Assembly (NCBI RefSeq): GCF_036370855.1
Contig: NC_088098.1
Location: 201,421,336 to 201,485,335, forward strand
DNA: 64,000 nucleotides
Source of the DNA: Dromaius novaehollandiae
Taxonomy: Eukaryota > Chordata > Aves > Casuariiformes > Dromaiidae
Direction: 5' to 3'
Shown here: one piece after another, positions 1 through 11,970 of the stretch
Layout of the letters: each line of letters starts with the position of its first letter
How positions within the stretch are numbered: position 1 is the first letter of the stretch
Translations under genes and position numbers: made by a program
Notes under the pieces: generated by a model
Seen by the model: the letters and a program-made list of their open reading frames with translations, nothing else
Databases searched by the model: none
Told to the model about the DNA's origin: nothing

Positions 1-1988
1 TCACTTGCCAGCAGAAGTATTGCTACTCAGCCCATATTATTCTGAAATACTCTCATTAAGATGCAGCCTTCACTCAGTTTCCTTTACTCAAAGCACAAAT
101 TCCTTGTGCTACAAAGGAAACTGACCTTCTTTGTAAGAAATCTGAGCTCATGGGTATCAGGTAATTTAAAAGGAGCTTTAATTAGTTTAATAAGATCACT
201 TTAAGATTTCATGACATTGATAGCTTTTTGAAGTGCAGCTCTACTGCAGAAGAGCTACCAAATAGCATCACAAAGCAGAAGTCTATTTATAAGTTTTAAT
301 CAATATGCAAATACATTCCTGTTTTTCCTAGCTGGCAGACCAGCAAGTCTAACTCCTATGTTATTTCCTTACTAAAGAATATATAAAGCAAGTTACACTT
401 TTAATTATATCATCACATATAAGTTGTCCCGCCAAGCCTCTTTTTGAATCATTACTTTCTGCTGCTTTTTTTCTTCTCCTTCTCTCAGTAATAAGACAAT
501 GCCTTTGTGGGAAAGCAACTATATGATCTAAAGGTATGGCTTTGTTCCTATTAAATCAATATAGTTATTTCAGTATAAGAGCAACTTTTTTGGTTTAACT
601 CAAAAGACAAAAACGTAGAAGGTTAATAAAAAAGTAGTTCCTTTTACACGAACAAAGACATACAGAGGTCTAGCTAACTTGTGAGACTTGAGCAACTTCC
701 ACATGCAGAAAAGGTGCTAGTGTATTCACGATGACACCATTTTCTGACATCAGTCAAAAAGGAATACTGGATGATTATATTCTAGTCAGAGAGAGGTACC
801 AGACACCTACAGCTTTAGATCTTTTATTTAAAAAAGGCACTTTCCAAGCTTAACGAAGAGCACAGTTCAAAAATAGGAACCTAGCAGAGTGGGACTCTTT
901 TCCCTCACATCCTTAAGTTAGCCATAAAGTTACCTAAGTTGTATTCAACAACTTGTCTGCTAGCAAAATAATAAATGGAAAATTGCAACTCAAAAGCAGA
1001 ATTATTTACCTAGTTACTAGAAAATGAAAGCAATGACTCATATTGAATTTGTACCTTAACTACACCTTGTTTCTGGCAACTACTACAGTGATGACATCAT
1101 AAGATATTAAAACTCCCTACGTGACACACTGCCTTTCTGTTTGACTGGCACATGTCAGACAGGTGCAGGAAGACGGCTGGAAAGAGAATCACTGCACTGT
1201 TCTCAGCAACGGAGCAATAAAGACGTAGCCTGCACGAAGACTGCATTTCAAATAAAATCAACTTTTATGACAAGTTTTAAAAAGCAGAGGGAGAAACTGC
1301 AGATTTAAGCTGCAATTGTATTTGTGGGAAAAATAACTTTATGTGAGACACAGATTATTTTAGATATACTTTAGATACATATGTTGTAATTCACTTCCAT
1401 ATTCTGTTGACAGAGGATCACATGATGTGTATTAAGATAAGGAGTCATCATCTAACAGACAGGAAATGGTGCTGGTCTTTTGGAAGTGCAATAATGCAAA
1501 TAATGTCTGAAAATATTATATAGGTTATTCTTCAGGTATTAACTCATTCATGTAAAGCCAGTGAAATTGCATTACCATTTACTTTGGTGGTATTTTTAGT
1601 TATTTTAGACAAAACTCATTTAAACCACAATAACACATTTGGCAGACTGCCTTTACACGAACTTACTACTAAAGCAGTAAACAACATTTTCTCTCGAATT
1701 CTAACAACTTTGTGAGCAGGTACAAAATTTGCTTTCTATGATCAGCTGAAGTCATAAACTCTGCTATTCTGTCTCCATCCTAGTTGCAAGATCTGAATCT
1801 CAGTAAAATACTACTTTTGCACATTTACAGAGATGTATGCCCAATTACCACTTAATAAAACTGAATAGAATAAAATTTTTGTTGCGTATTCCTGCATAGT
1901 CTGCATCATCTGATTTCTGTATCAGAAGCAGTACCATAACTGTATTCCTATTACACAGAAGGGTGCAAGAGGCTAAAAAATTACTTAC
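1..1988 (-). other. CUL5 intron 2 (partial)
   Basis: AT-rich sequence left of the exon 2 donor. I looked on the minus strand for the next conserved CUL5 peptide (starting DVHAV) and did not find it, nor any other exon or recognisable repeat. A palindromic CRE/ATF-like motif (TGATGACATCA) occurs near 1089 and is unremarkable on its own. Confidence 0.8.
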
Positions 1989-2098
1989 GAAAACAGATCA
2001 AACCATTGCTGTTTTGTGACAGACTCCTGACGTAGCAGTTTCAGGACAATAGGGCGCATGAAATCCCATTTGTCTTCAAACTGAAGTGAACCTTTATT
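1989..2098 (-). CDS. CUL5: CUL5 coding exon 2
   Basis: This 110-bp exon is read on the minus strand from 2098 to 1989. The acceptor is TTTTAG (AG at 2100-2099) and the donor is GTAAGT (from 1988). It starts in phase 0, directly after the lysine codon that ends exon 1, and ends two bases into a serine codon. It encodes 36 full codons beginning N-K-G-S-L-Q-F-E-D-K. It is too short to show up as a long ORF and is recognisable only by protein similarity and its splice sites. Confidence 0.96.
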
Positions 2099-5000
2099 CT
2101 AAAACAAAAAAATAAATGACAGTCAAGCAAAATCTAACCTTTACATCAATTAATTTGTTGGAAGTACTTTGTTTCTAAAGTTACTTTTGATTCAAGCTAA
2201 AAAAAATAGCATAAAGAACACTTAAGTGGCAAAAAGACCAAATACTTAATACAATTTGTAAACTTCCCTCTTAAGTTCATTTTAAGATTTGAGGGACTCT
2301 AATTCACTAGGTAGCTGAAAAAGTTCATTTTCTAAACTAATGGATTTCTTAAGATTGTTGACAAAGAGTAATTTATACATACCCAGTATGAAACTTAATA
2401 TGGAATGTATCGGTAATAAAATAGCTTATTAAACTTATCTTCAACGATTACAGTTTTCATGGATAAGAAAAATATCTTCCTTGCAGAGGTATCTTGTATA
2501 ACCTGGCATTTGAACTACAACACCAAAGCTAAACAACACATTTCACAGTAAGTACTATTTTTAAAAATGCCAGAACCAGTATTTGTTTCTTAGAGAAGCA
2601 GATTGCCAGTTTCTTCCCTAATTCACTGCACTACTTGGAACATAACAAGTTCTTCATCGACTAATGAACATCATCATTCTAGGGTTATACATGGACATCA
2701 TGAAGGCTACTTAGAGAGCAACACTGCCCCAACCAACACATGCACAATACAAGCCAAGAGGCAGAGCTGCAAAACTGCCTTGAATAAATTACCATGATCA
2801 AAATGGCAGACAGGAATCAGGAATAATACCTGTGGATGTTGCCACATGCCTTTTTTCTCTCCACTGTGCCTTTGACCTCAGCAGCAAAGAGGGAGGAAGG
2901 AATAGGAGAAACATAGGAGCTGTTATATAACAGACTCCCTTCCTGTGGGTTAATTGGCCATTGGCTGTATGACACCCAAAACTACCATCAGAATAGCGGC
3001 TTAAAAAAAAAAAAATTCACCATGGATTAGATCTTTCAGCACAATATATTTTTTCAAATTCACTACACAAACTAAGAGGAAAGCTAATGGAATCCAGTGC
3101 TCCGATATTACTGTGATTATTTGTAGTATATATAGACTTCCATAAAAAAATAACTTTAAAGAGAGAAAAGTAACAGTGTTTTACTGCATATGCAGTAATC
3201 CTATTTGCTTACAGCTCCAAATTTAAAAAGAAAAGCCTTTAAATTAAAAAAAGAATATATGTTGGTTGGGAGATCTGTGGCAGAAAGGCTATTGGGTAAA
3301 TTCTCTCCAGTGTGCTGCCACAACACATTGTTTACTTTTAAACAGATCATTGTCTTGGCTGCTAATATTAAATTTGACCAAATTTACTTCTTTGAATATA
3401 GCAAATAATATATTCTCAGTACTTGGAAATCTGACAAGTGCACTCTTCTGCCACTAACATCTCTTTAGACAAGAAAGTATTAGCAGCATGCCATATTCTC
3501 TAAACCATCTTCTTCTGGATTAAGTCATACATGGACATCTATAATTAAATCTGTTATTCAATATTCAGAATAAGTGCAGTTTGGAGAACAGTATCCCCTG
3601 CTGCTCTTAAGCGCAAAGATGTCTCAGCTTTACATTATAAAGATGCAACAGGCATCACAATACCTATTTTTACTGCAATAGCATCTGGAGACCTCACAGC
3701 ATTATCAGACCTCTGTGGTAGGTACTGAACAGTGGTCTCAAGGAAGCAGCCCCTGTCCAAGGAAGCTTAGAATTCTTTCAACATCTATGAAAATACTTCT
3801 CATTGTTCGTGCAATTCGAAGGGACAGTTTTGCCTGTTATCCTCCTCTGGGAGAGAGAGGGGAAAAAAAAAGTTTGAATGCATCATCTCGGAAAATCACT
3901 GACTACATGCTTCCCCCAAATAGGACTGGCTTTACGATTACTCCTCAGACTTTGATGACTTGCTCTCATCTTTCCCAATCCTGTGAAAACAATTAATCTC
4001 GGTTCAAAAGTATTTCTGCTCCCAGTCCCTTTCTGCAGGGTAATGAACTTGAAAGAACTGGCACGCAGGTTCCAGGCAAGGCATTGTAAAATAAGTAACA
4101 CTAACTTCCTCAAAAGTTTTCCTTTGTGGTGAGACTTCAGAGTAGGTCCCATAAGTTTTCTAGAAGAGGTGAAAAGCCTGTTCTACAGTTTTGGAAAAGC
4201 GAAAGAGAACATTCATTTTATTCAGACCTTTGCTGAGCATAGCTGAAGATAAAAACTGAATATGCTCGTTATGACTAAGACTAGTTTTATTGTAAAACAT
4301 GGGGGAAAAAAACAGTATTTGCACATGCTGCTGTTTATATGATATATACATCATGATTACCTAGTAAACTCTAAGCATACATTAAACTATTTCAGCTGTA
4401 AAAACAGTATGTTCAGTTGCAATGACCATCTACCTAATTCAAAAGAATTCCTTTGATAAACCCTGGCAAAAAATGCCATTAGGAAAGTTTCTAACTTTAC
4501 TTCCTACAGGTTATTCGGTTTCCACTAGTTTAATAGAAGTAAGGCCTTTTCACACTTTCTCCTTTATTCTCAAATTAAACAGAAATAAAATTATTGTATT
4601 AAAAATCCCACTATACTAAATTTATTCTTTAATTTCAATAAACAATTCAACAGTCTACAAACAGCGTCAGGCTTTCATGACCACTAATCTTAGCCGTTCC
4701 TCCTGAAATTATGAACAAGAAAAGGTGCCTAATACGACTTACTGTGCATCACTCACATTCAGTGCTTCTGTCCCTACTAGTGCACTAGAATAAAGGCTCA
4801 AAGTGCAAAGCCAAATTTACAGAAGAACAAGAAGTCAGACAGCACTAATTCTTAATTGTTACCAAAGTTACATATGCACCAGTGACCTAGAGAACAGCAA
4901 GAGCCCATTTCCCACTTTCTTGGGCCATCCGCACCCTTAAGTGACTTCTGAGCAGTGTTAGGATCAACAGCAACACCCCAGTTAAGTAACAATTCTAGGA

Positions 5001-8000
5001 GTTAAACATTTAATGCTTTGAAAAATAACTCTGTGAAATATTCTAGGTCTCAAAAGTCACTACACTAAGTTTGCTCACAGACATGCTAAGTTCCATTTTA
5101 ACACTTAACTCCACTTGAAATATATACTATTTTATGTACTATATGGAAATATATACTACAACACTACTCTTCAAACTTTTTCTGTTCCTCACTCCCATAC
5201 ATAAGCACCTTAGTGCTATATTTTACAGAGCATTTAAGAAACCTCCCGGATGCTATTGGTGAGTGTTATGGAGAGTTAGGACAGTAATGCAAGCAGAATT
5301 GCTGCACAAAATGCAGAATATAGCAAGCAAGGCACTCGATTTGGAACTGGGGTTCCATTCCCAGACCCAGGCAAGTCCTAGCAACCTCCATGCAACTGGC
5401 CCTCTGTACTCCAAAACGTCTCTTTGGACATTAAGCTCTTTAGGGCAGGAACTGTTTTGTTTCTTTTTGGCATTTTTGTTTTTTTTAAACTGTGTACTGT
5501 CTGTATTCTGGGCCACATATAAATGCAGTCCTGGTCAGAGGTGCTCTAAACAGTACTGTAAAAAAGAGACATCCTCTACAATAAGAGCACATTTCAATAA
5601 CATCTTTGACTTTACTACTGCACCATTTTCAGATACCATCCTAAGGTTAGCTCACAGAGGGGAAGCAGGAAATATGGGTCCCTAGACTGAAATAAGCATG
5701 AAAATCAGATTTGTCTCTGCTATTAGCAGCTCTAAAAATTAGTGTAATGATTGCAGTGAAGTTATGACACGAAACAGAAAAGTAGCCACAGAGAAAGCTT
5801 TGCTATGTAACTAACTAGAGCACAATCCTTGCTAGTACCTTAAGTATATCCTAACTGGAAATAGCCAGGAAGAAACAGACAAATGTAAACCACAGATCTG
5901 GAAATATTTACTTTAGGTTGAAGAATCCAAAAATTTCAGACATCTGTCCAGTTGTCAGTGACAAAGGTCATGAGATCAAGAAAAACAGTTAAAACAAATG
6001 GAAAGGTAAATTGTGGTTCTCGTTTCACTTAAGCCTACAGAAAATCTGCTGCTTGCTTTGTTTCTCCCCTCCTAACACCAGGGTCAAATTCCGCTCCTGC
6101 AATTGCAAAGGCCGACTCTTGAATTTGCCAGCACCTCCAGTAAGGCTCCATAGAGATGCCAGGATGTGCTAGCATACATACAGCTACAGGTTTTCTCCGT
6201 GCTGCAGTAAACTCAGATGCTCGCTGTTCCAGGAACTGCAGGAAAACTCACGTATCTTCATGTCACATGAGTGAATTGGTTTAGATTGGTTTTGTCACTG
6301 CAAAGTGAACAGGTTGCAAGTCCAACACATCCCCTGAAACAAAGCACTCCACTTTAAAAGAGTCAAACTCACAGGTATGTTGAAAGAAAAAGTACTAGGG
6401 AACTAATCTAGCAAAGCCTCAGCCACCTACAGAAAAGTCACAGCCTTAATATGGGACAGCAGTCCTGCTATAGCTAGGGTACAAACTCCTCCTACATAAT
6501 TTAATATTTTGATCACACTGAAGTTTCTTGCATCTTATTAAGATTCAACATATGACTGGTCATACTAATTTTGCATTTAAAGAAGGAACTCTAAAAACAT
6601 GCTTCTCACTAAAAATCAAACACAGTTTACAATTGAGAAAAATCAAGCACTAGTGGAGTTTAAATGCTGCCCTCTAGAATGATGACAGTTAGTCAGATTT
6701 CAATTCAATTAATACTCCTTTCCTATTCTAGTAGTAGGTATTTCACTTCATTTTCTCAACTATGTAGAGGGTCAAGAGAAGGTGGGTGAAAACCAGAGAA
6801 AACTCTTTGTTCCTGTTTATCCTAGCAAAAATAAAACCTGCCTAAACCTGGCTTATATTTGATTATGCAGGCTAATCTGGAAAAATACAGAACCACCTCA
6901 AGATTTTAACACCTCTCCTTTCTCACCCCAAGGATTTTTACTGTGTAGGGGATATGCCTGCCCTCCCCCCCCCAGTGTGAGGCACTGGCAACAACACTGA
7001 CTTTCAATCAACAGTTTGCTTCTCTGAGAGTGCATTGAGTGTTGGAATTGTGGAACAAAAGCCCTTATCTAGTTCCAACTCTCTCACTGGTTTATTGTGT
7101 CATTATAAACAAAGTAAAATCACTGTCTAATTATTCCTCTTTGTAATGTAGCGCTCATACTGTATTGTCTTTAGGAAACTCACTAATTACTAAGTTACAT
7201 TGTTTAAAAAACACTCCCAAGTCACCAGAAAGGCCTACTCTAAGCATCTCCGTAGCATTTGCCCTAAAACACACTGTGCATCTTTTTGTCAATATAAAAT
7301 ATTAATGATTCAAAGGCCAGTTGTCAAGCTGTCACATACAAAGGCTTCAGTTCAGTAAGAATCCTCTCACAGAATCAAAATCTTTGACTGTATTTTCACT
7401 TACAGTACACCTAACATTTTTCAGAACAGCTGAAGTGGAAGGCTGACAAACCTCACCGGTCGTCTTCTAGCTGCTAAGGGCTACGCAGTCACACGTCTCC
7501 TCAACGCGTGTGTCAGTCTTCCTAGAAATCCTTAGACATACTGCAAAGCGATGGACTAAAACAATATCGAGTAGATAAACTATCTGAGCCCTGCTCTAAA
7601 ACGATGCTCTTCCACAAAAAGAAAAAAAAACCCACACAAACATATTTTGTCTCAATAACTCTGTGGGGCATTATTATTATTATTTTTTACCAGAATTCTT
7701 GGATTCTTCCACGTTAGACTTGGATTAAGGTCTTATCTGGTTTAAAAATCTGGCCACCCATTTTCACAGGAAGAAAAAGAAATAGAGAGATGAATAAAAA
7801 CTCATTTCAATTATATTTCAAGTTTTTTTTTTTTTACGATTTTTTTTTTGATACCAAAACCTGTTTCGGGATACCAGGAAGAAACAAGGCTATCAATTAT
7901 TTCTCATTTCTACACACTGAGCGTCTCAGAGTAACACAATCAGCAGCTTCAGGCCAAACCAACACACCCAAAATAGGTCAGCTTGCTAAAATGTAAGCAG

Positions 8001-8865
8001 CACTTTTCCAGAATCATATTTGAATAAAATACACGGTGTTGAACACAGACTATATATTATATATAGTGTTCAGTTGTTAGCTGATAAAGTTAAACGTAGC
8101 AACCTTTCACAGGCCTTTCGCCGTAACTACACTCAGGATCTAGAAAGGCTCACTGGAGGCACTGGTAACAGCTGCTTAGAGCAGGCCCATTCTCCATGTG
8201 CTGGCACAGCCTCAAAGGCCGCACACAGCCCGATCCACACACGTGCCACCGAAATTTGGACAGACAGTCCTGAACTGGAACACCAGACTGCCACAGTGAA
8301 AACTTCTCCTAAAATTTGCCGCAGCTTGGGACGATGGACATCTGTCAAATGCGGGGCAAGCGCCTGGAAACACCTCAGCGAGCAGCCAAGCTGCTTAACG
8401 TGACTGAAAGGCCTGGGGGAGCCTCTCTTTGCAGAAAAATCCCAGTTAAGAGAAAAGGCACCCAAGTAACAGCACCTGCTCCCTGTAAAGGCGTTTTTCA
8501 ACTCTTGGCTCAACTTAAAACTAATTTTCTCTACGTGGAGGGCTTTAGGACCTAAACCAAAGGGGCAACACCGCGTCCTGCCCGATCAGCACGGCACTTC
8601 CCGACGGCGCGTTTGGGAAGGCCGGGGCGGGGGGGGAGGCCTCGCGGGAGCCAAGAGGCCGCGGGGTCGCCGCGGCGAGCGGCCCCGTCCCGAGCCCCCG
8701 GCCGCCGCGGCCTGTCCCGCCCGGCCGCGCCGCCCGGCCCCCGCAGGCCCCGCGGGCGGCGAAGCGGGGCAGCCCCGGGCGCCCGGCCCGCGCCGCCGCC
8801 TTCCCCCGCGGGCAGCAGCGGCGGCCGCGGCCCGCCCTCACCTTTAGGAGATTAGACGTCGCCAT
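1989..8865 (-). CDS. CUL5: Cullin-5, 5' part (coding exons 1 and 2; gene continues off the left edge)
   Basis: CUL5 is the scaffold of a cullin-RING ubiquitin ligase. Its N-terminal half binds elongin B/C with SOCS-box receptors and its C-terminal half binds RBX2 (family knowledge). Two coding exons are visible, join of 8865-8842 and 2098-1989 on the minus strand, giving residues 1-44 plus two bases of codon 45. Exon 1 reads MATSNLLK. Exon 2 opens with NKGSLQFEDKWDFMRP and ends with QQWFDLFS. Both are near-identical to vertebrate CUL5, which is about 780 aa long, and this stretch leads into the first cullin repeat. The start ATG has A at -3 and G at +4. Intron 1 is 6743 bp. The gene order with RAB39A agrees with human 11q22. 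I could not find exon 3 between 1 and 1988, so it must lie beyond the left edge. Confidence 0.96.
2099..8841 (-). other. CUL5 intron 1
   Basis: A 6743-bp intron, mostly AT-rich and without recognisable exons. It contains an ancient LINE-like relic (see 5320-5575), a TTA trinucleotide run near 7671-7687 and poly-T tracts near 7820-7851. All open frames here are short and have no similarity that I recognise. Confidence 0.8.
5320..5575 (+). repeat. Ancient L2/L3-type LINE 3'-end relic
   Basis: The stretch holds 'ttaagctctttagggcagga' followed by a T-rich segment, then 'gggccacatataaatgcagt' and a 'cctggtcagaggtgctctaa' tail. This layout resembles the conserved 3' end of L2/L3 (CR1-clade) LINEs, where a 'taagctcttngggcaggga' core precedes the tail. 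The upstream 'ggttccattcccagacccag' piece fits the same old family. Divergence is high, so the family name is tentative. It lies in CUL5 intron 1. Confidence 0.5.
8842..8865 (-). CDS. CUL5: CUL5 coding exon 1
   Basis: This 24-bp coding part of exon 1 encodes M-A-T-S-N-L-L-K, the invariant CUL5 N-terminus. The donor is AAAG|GTGAGG, with the GT at 8841-8840. The exon sits inside a CpG island, so the transcription start should lie slightly above 8865. The 5' UTR boundary cannot be fixed from sequence alone. Confidence 0.95.
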
Positions 8866-9092
8866 GTTCCCCCCGCGGGGCCTCGCGGCCGGCGGCGGCG
8901 GCTCGGCTCCCCCACGCCGCTGCCGCTTTACATGGCCCCGGGCCGCCCGCCCGGCCGGACCCGCGGCGGCGGCAGCGGCGGCGCCGCCCGCAGCGCTGGG
9001 CTCCCCCGCCCGCGGCGAGGCGGCGCGAGGCTCGGGGCGCTGCGCCGCGCGGCCGGCTCGCTCCCCCGCGCGCAGCCGCCCCTCAGAGCCTC

Positions 9093-9233
9093 ATGGCGGC
9101 GTCCGCCCAGGAGACGCTCGGCAGCGGCCCCGGCTCCATGGAAGGGGCCGGCCCACATGATGCGGCGCCGAGGAGCCGGCCCGCCGCCAAGCGCGCACGC
9201 CCGGCCGCCGGCTCCGGCGACGGCGCCCCCTAG
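9093..9233 (+). other. Short divergent ORF (46 aa) in the CUL5 CpG island
   Basis: On the strand opposite CUL5, about 230 bp from its start codon, an ATG followed by G at +4 opens a 46-codon frame ending in TAG at 9231-9233. The product starts MAASAQETLGSG and has a basic patch SRPAAKRARPAAG that looks like a nuclear-localisation signal. I do not recognise it. GC-rich islands give such frames by chance, so this is a candidate only. It might be the first exon of a divergent transcript. Confidence 0.15.
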
Positions 9234-10859
9234 CGCCCCGCCGCCGCCAGCCGCCGCCGCCGCGGCCTGCCGCGGCCTGCCGCGGCCTAGCGCGGCCTGC
9301 GAGCCGCCCCGCCGCCCCCGCGCCTGGCTCGCCCCGCCGTCCTCCGCGGGGGCCGCGGCCCCGGGCCCTCGCCCCCAGCCCGGGCCCTCGCCCTGCGGCC
9401 GGCACCCCACAGGCCCCTCGGGGGCATCCCGACCTTTCCGCACCCCCCTGCTTCCTAGGGAAACGGGCCCTGTTATTTCCTCCCTGGCACAGCGCCGGGA
9501 TTTTAGAGCTCTGTAAACAGAGGCGCTGAAGAATGTGGCTTATATGCAGGAAAATAAACACACCTCTTACTCGAGGAGGCCGCGGAGCGTGGGCTGCGAT
9601 GGGCGAAGGCCCGGGCTGGGCTCGCACCAGTGCGCGCCGTCCCGCGGAAACAGGGCTTGAGCCATGTATCGTCGTCCCCCCGCGTGCCCTTGGGTTGCTA
9701 CTGCCGAAAGCGCTGCACAGTCACAGGCACAAACCCGTATTTTACAAAGCAGTGCCACTTCCCTACGTTTAAATCTCTCTGTAAGTGTTCACTCCTTTGA
9801 CTCCTGTGACTGAAACACAAGTTCCCTATTTAGTAAGAAATGTTTGTTTTCAGGTACCTTTTGGAAGGGAGATTGGGACACATTTTCAGTTTTTATTTAC
9901 ACAAAAATGAATTTAATTTTTTTATTAAAACATTTTGCTTTCATCTAAAAAGTGTCTCAGAAAAAAATCCAACAAGCTTTTCTCACAGGTTAGGAAACCT
10001 CAGAATTAGTGTCATCCATTCTACTTTAATTTGGCCCCTTCTTCAGCATGTTACTTGGTTTGACCACACCATTTTCCATTGCACTTCCAATACAGTCTTT
10101 GCACAGATTCACAGTATGCAAGGAATTAATCATCTCTGTGTAAGAATGAGGTTTTGTCTCTTCTCTACCTGATTTGTTAAAGTTGGAAGGGACACAGGGA
10201 ATGAGAGAGGGAACTATGGGAAGAGACGGACTTGGCCCGACCTCAGCTGAATGCCACTCTGGGGACATGGTCTGTCTGAGACTCTCAAGGCAAGTCATTT
10301 AAACCGTTTTTTCTCAGCCATCAGGAAAAACACAGATCATGGTTGTCCATCTGGAGGGCCAGCGGTATTTCTGACAAAATACTAAGTACTCACCACAGCG
10401 GCTGGGGTTAATGAGAAGTATATGCTGAACAAAAGGTGTTTCAGATATGGCCAGAGACATCAAGCCCTAAGCCTCTCTCTTAGCTTTTAACAGTTACAGC
10501 TTTGATCGCTAAATGAGTCAACACCTAATTTGCAAATGGTGACAACAGTGCTCTCTTAATCTTCTCTGTGGCGTAAGACGAAGGGCATGATTTGAAGAGA
10601 AATTCATGTTATAAAACAGAGATCCTAAAGTGTTAGCTCAATAGAAAAGCTATGAGAAAATATTCCAAAATTCTGAACTCCATGGAAAGTTTGATATCGT
10701 TGACTAGATAGGGCCAGCAGCCTTATTAACTTAATATCTTGTTAACCTTATTAAGGTCTTCCCTTAACCAAGAAGTATTAAGGAGGTATTGATTAGTTAC
10801 CTACTTTTACAAACTTTCCAGCTTTTGAATTCTTCGGGTAAACTTTAAATTTTTCCTTT

Positions 10860-11030
10860 GTTGCTACATATATATTATATAGTCTATACTATATGTATAT
10901 CATATACAATTACACAATATTCATTTTATATATAATGCATACAGTTACATGGTTGTATATATAGTATATAACTATACAATGCAGATTGCATTGTATCATA
11001 TACCATACTTTCTGTATATATTTTACAATA
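10860..11030. repeat. AT-rich low-complexity block with hairpin
   Basis: The block is dominated by TATA/ATAT-type words. It contains a perfect 10-bp inverted repeat, ATACAATGCA at 10974-10983 and TGCATTGTAT at 10987-10996, separated by three bases. It is probably a degraded microsatellite. Confidence 0.7.
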
Positions 11031-11930
11031 TGGAGGATTTTAAGTCCTTATACATCAAATTAGAGAAAAGAGAAATCAGTTTTCAGGTCTTTTTCCTGCC
11101 AATTGAAAATGGATGATTTATAGAAGACAATATAACTAGCGATTCAGTGTCCTCACGTTGTAGCTATGAAGATTTAGTGTTTAAATACAGTGTAAAATAC
11201 GCATGCAATTTTAAAACCATACCACCTCTACTTGTGTCCAAATTTGCCCATTTTTTTCTAAACCCTCTAATTTAAAAATAGAAAATGATAGGGTTTGATA
11301 TACATTTACATTTCCAACATAGCTTTTATTATTCAGTTCTCACACAGTGAAACACATAAATATATCTAAAAACATTATTTCGTCCACATTGTTATTTTGG
11401 GGGGGGGAGGTGAGAGAAGAATTTCTCTTCCATCACCATAATATTTTTAGATTATGTCTCATGAATGTCTCAGCTTTGACATGATGCTTGAGAAGAATGA
11501 CCATTGCTTCATCCTTTCCAAACACTCACAATTACTCAGCAAACAGCTTGGATCTCCATGGCTAGCTCTTTTTGAGCCTTTAAGTGAAGAACTGGCTGTT
11601 CTTGGTTGCTGATGAAAACAGTAACCAGTATCCAAAGAGGAAGAGGTATTAGGATCAACATACAAATATCTGTTCTCATTCCCTTCTATTTAATAATCTC
11701 ACTCTACAAAAAAAAACATTTTCCATAAAAATTCAGCTGAAATCAGATAAAAAAAGAACCTTCCACATATGAAAGTCCTCTCTTTTTTAACAAGCAAAGA
11801 AACCTAGGTCAGGATGATATCTAATAACTATGCATAGGTGCTACTGAGCGTGTAGCCTATGGGGTAACAAATGTTCTTCTCCGAAAGCTGGCCTGAACAT
11901 CTTCCTAAGAACAGACAAAGCTGATGCTGC

Positions 11931-11970
11931 ATCCACTATAACCAAATGGTATCTACTATAACCAAATGGT
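11931..11970. repeat. 20-bp tandem duplication
   Basis: Two adjacent 20-bp units (11931-11950 and 11951-11970) differ at one base, C versus T at the fourth position. The pattern suggests a recent replication-slippage duplication. Confidence 0.9.

Larger units (their letters stand above)
8570..9450 (-). promoter_or_regulatory. CUL5: CpG-island promoter of CUL5
   Basis: A sharply bounded GC- and CpG-rich block covers the CUL5 start codon (8865) and runs on for about 600 bp upstream of it. The flanks are ordinary AT-rich DNA. It has no clear TATA box, as usual for housekeeping promoters. A short degenerate repeat of the unit CCGCGGCCTG lies near 9262-9300. The region is open in several frames on both strands simply because stop codons are rare at this GC content. 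Confidence 0.85.

Noticed and set aside
5263-5685. A 140-codon plus-strand frame in CUL5 intron 1
   Set aside because: It coincides with the L2/L3-like relic and has no protein-like pattern.
8932-9516. Open frames of 170-194 codons on both strands of the CUL5 island
   Set aside because: They overlap in several frames with Arg/Pro/Ala-rich products, as expected from composition alone.
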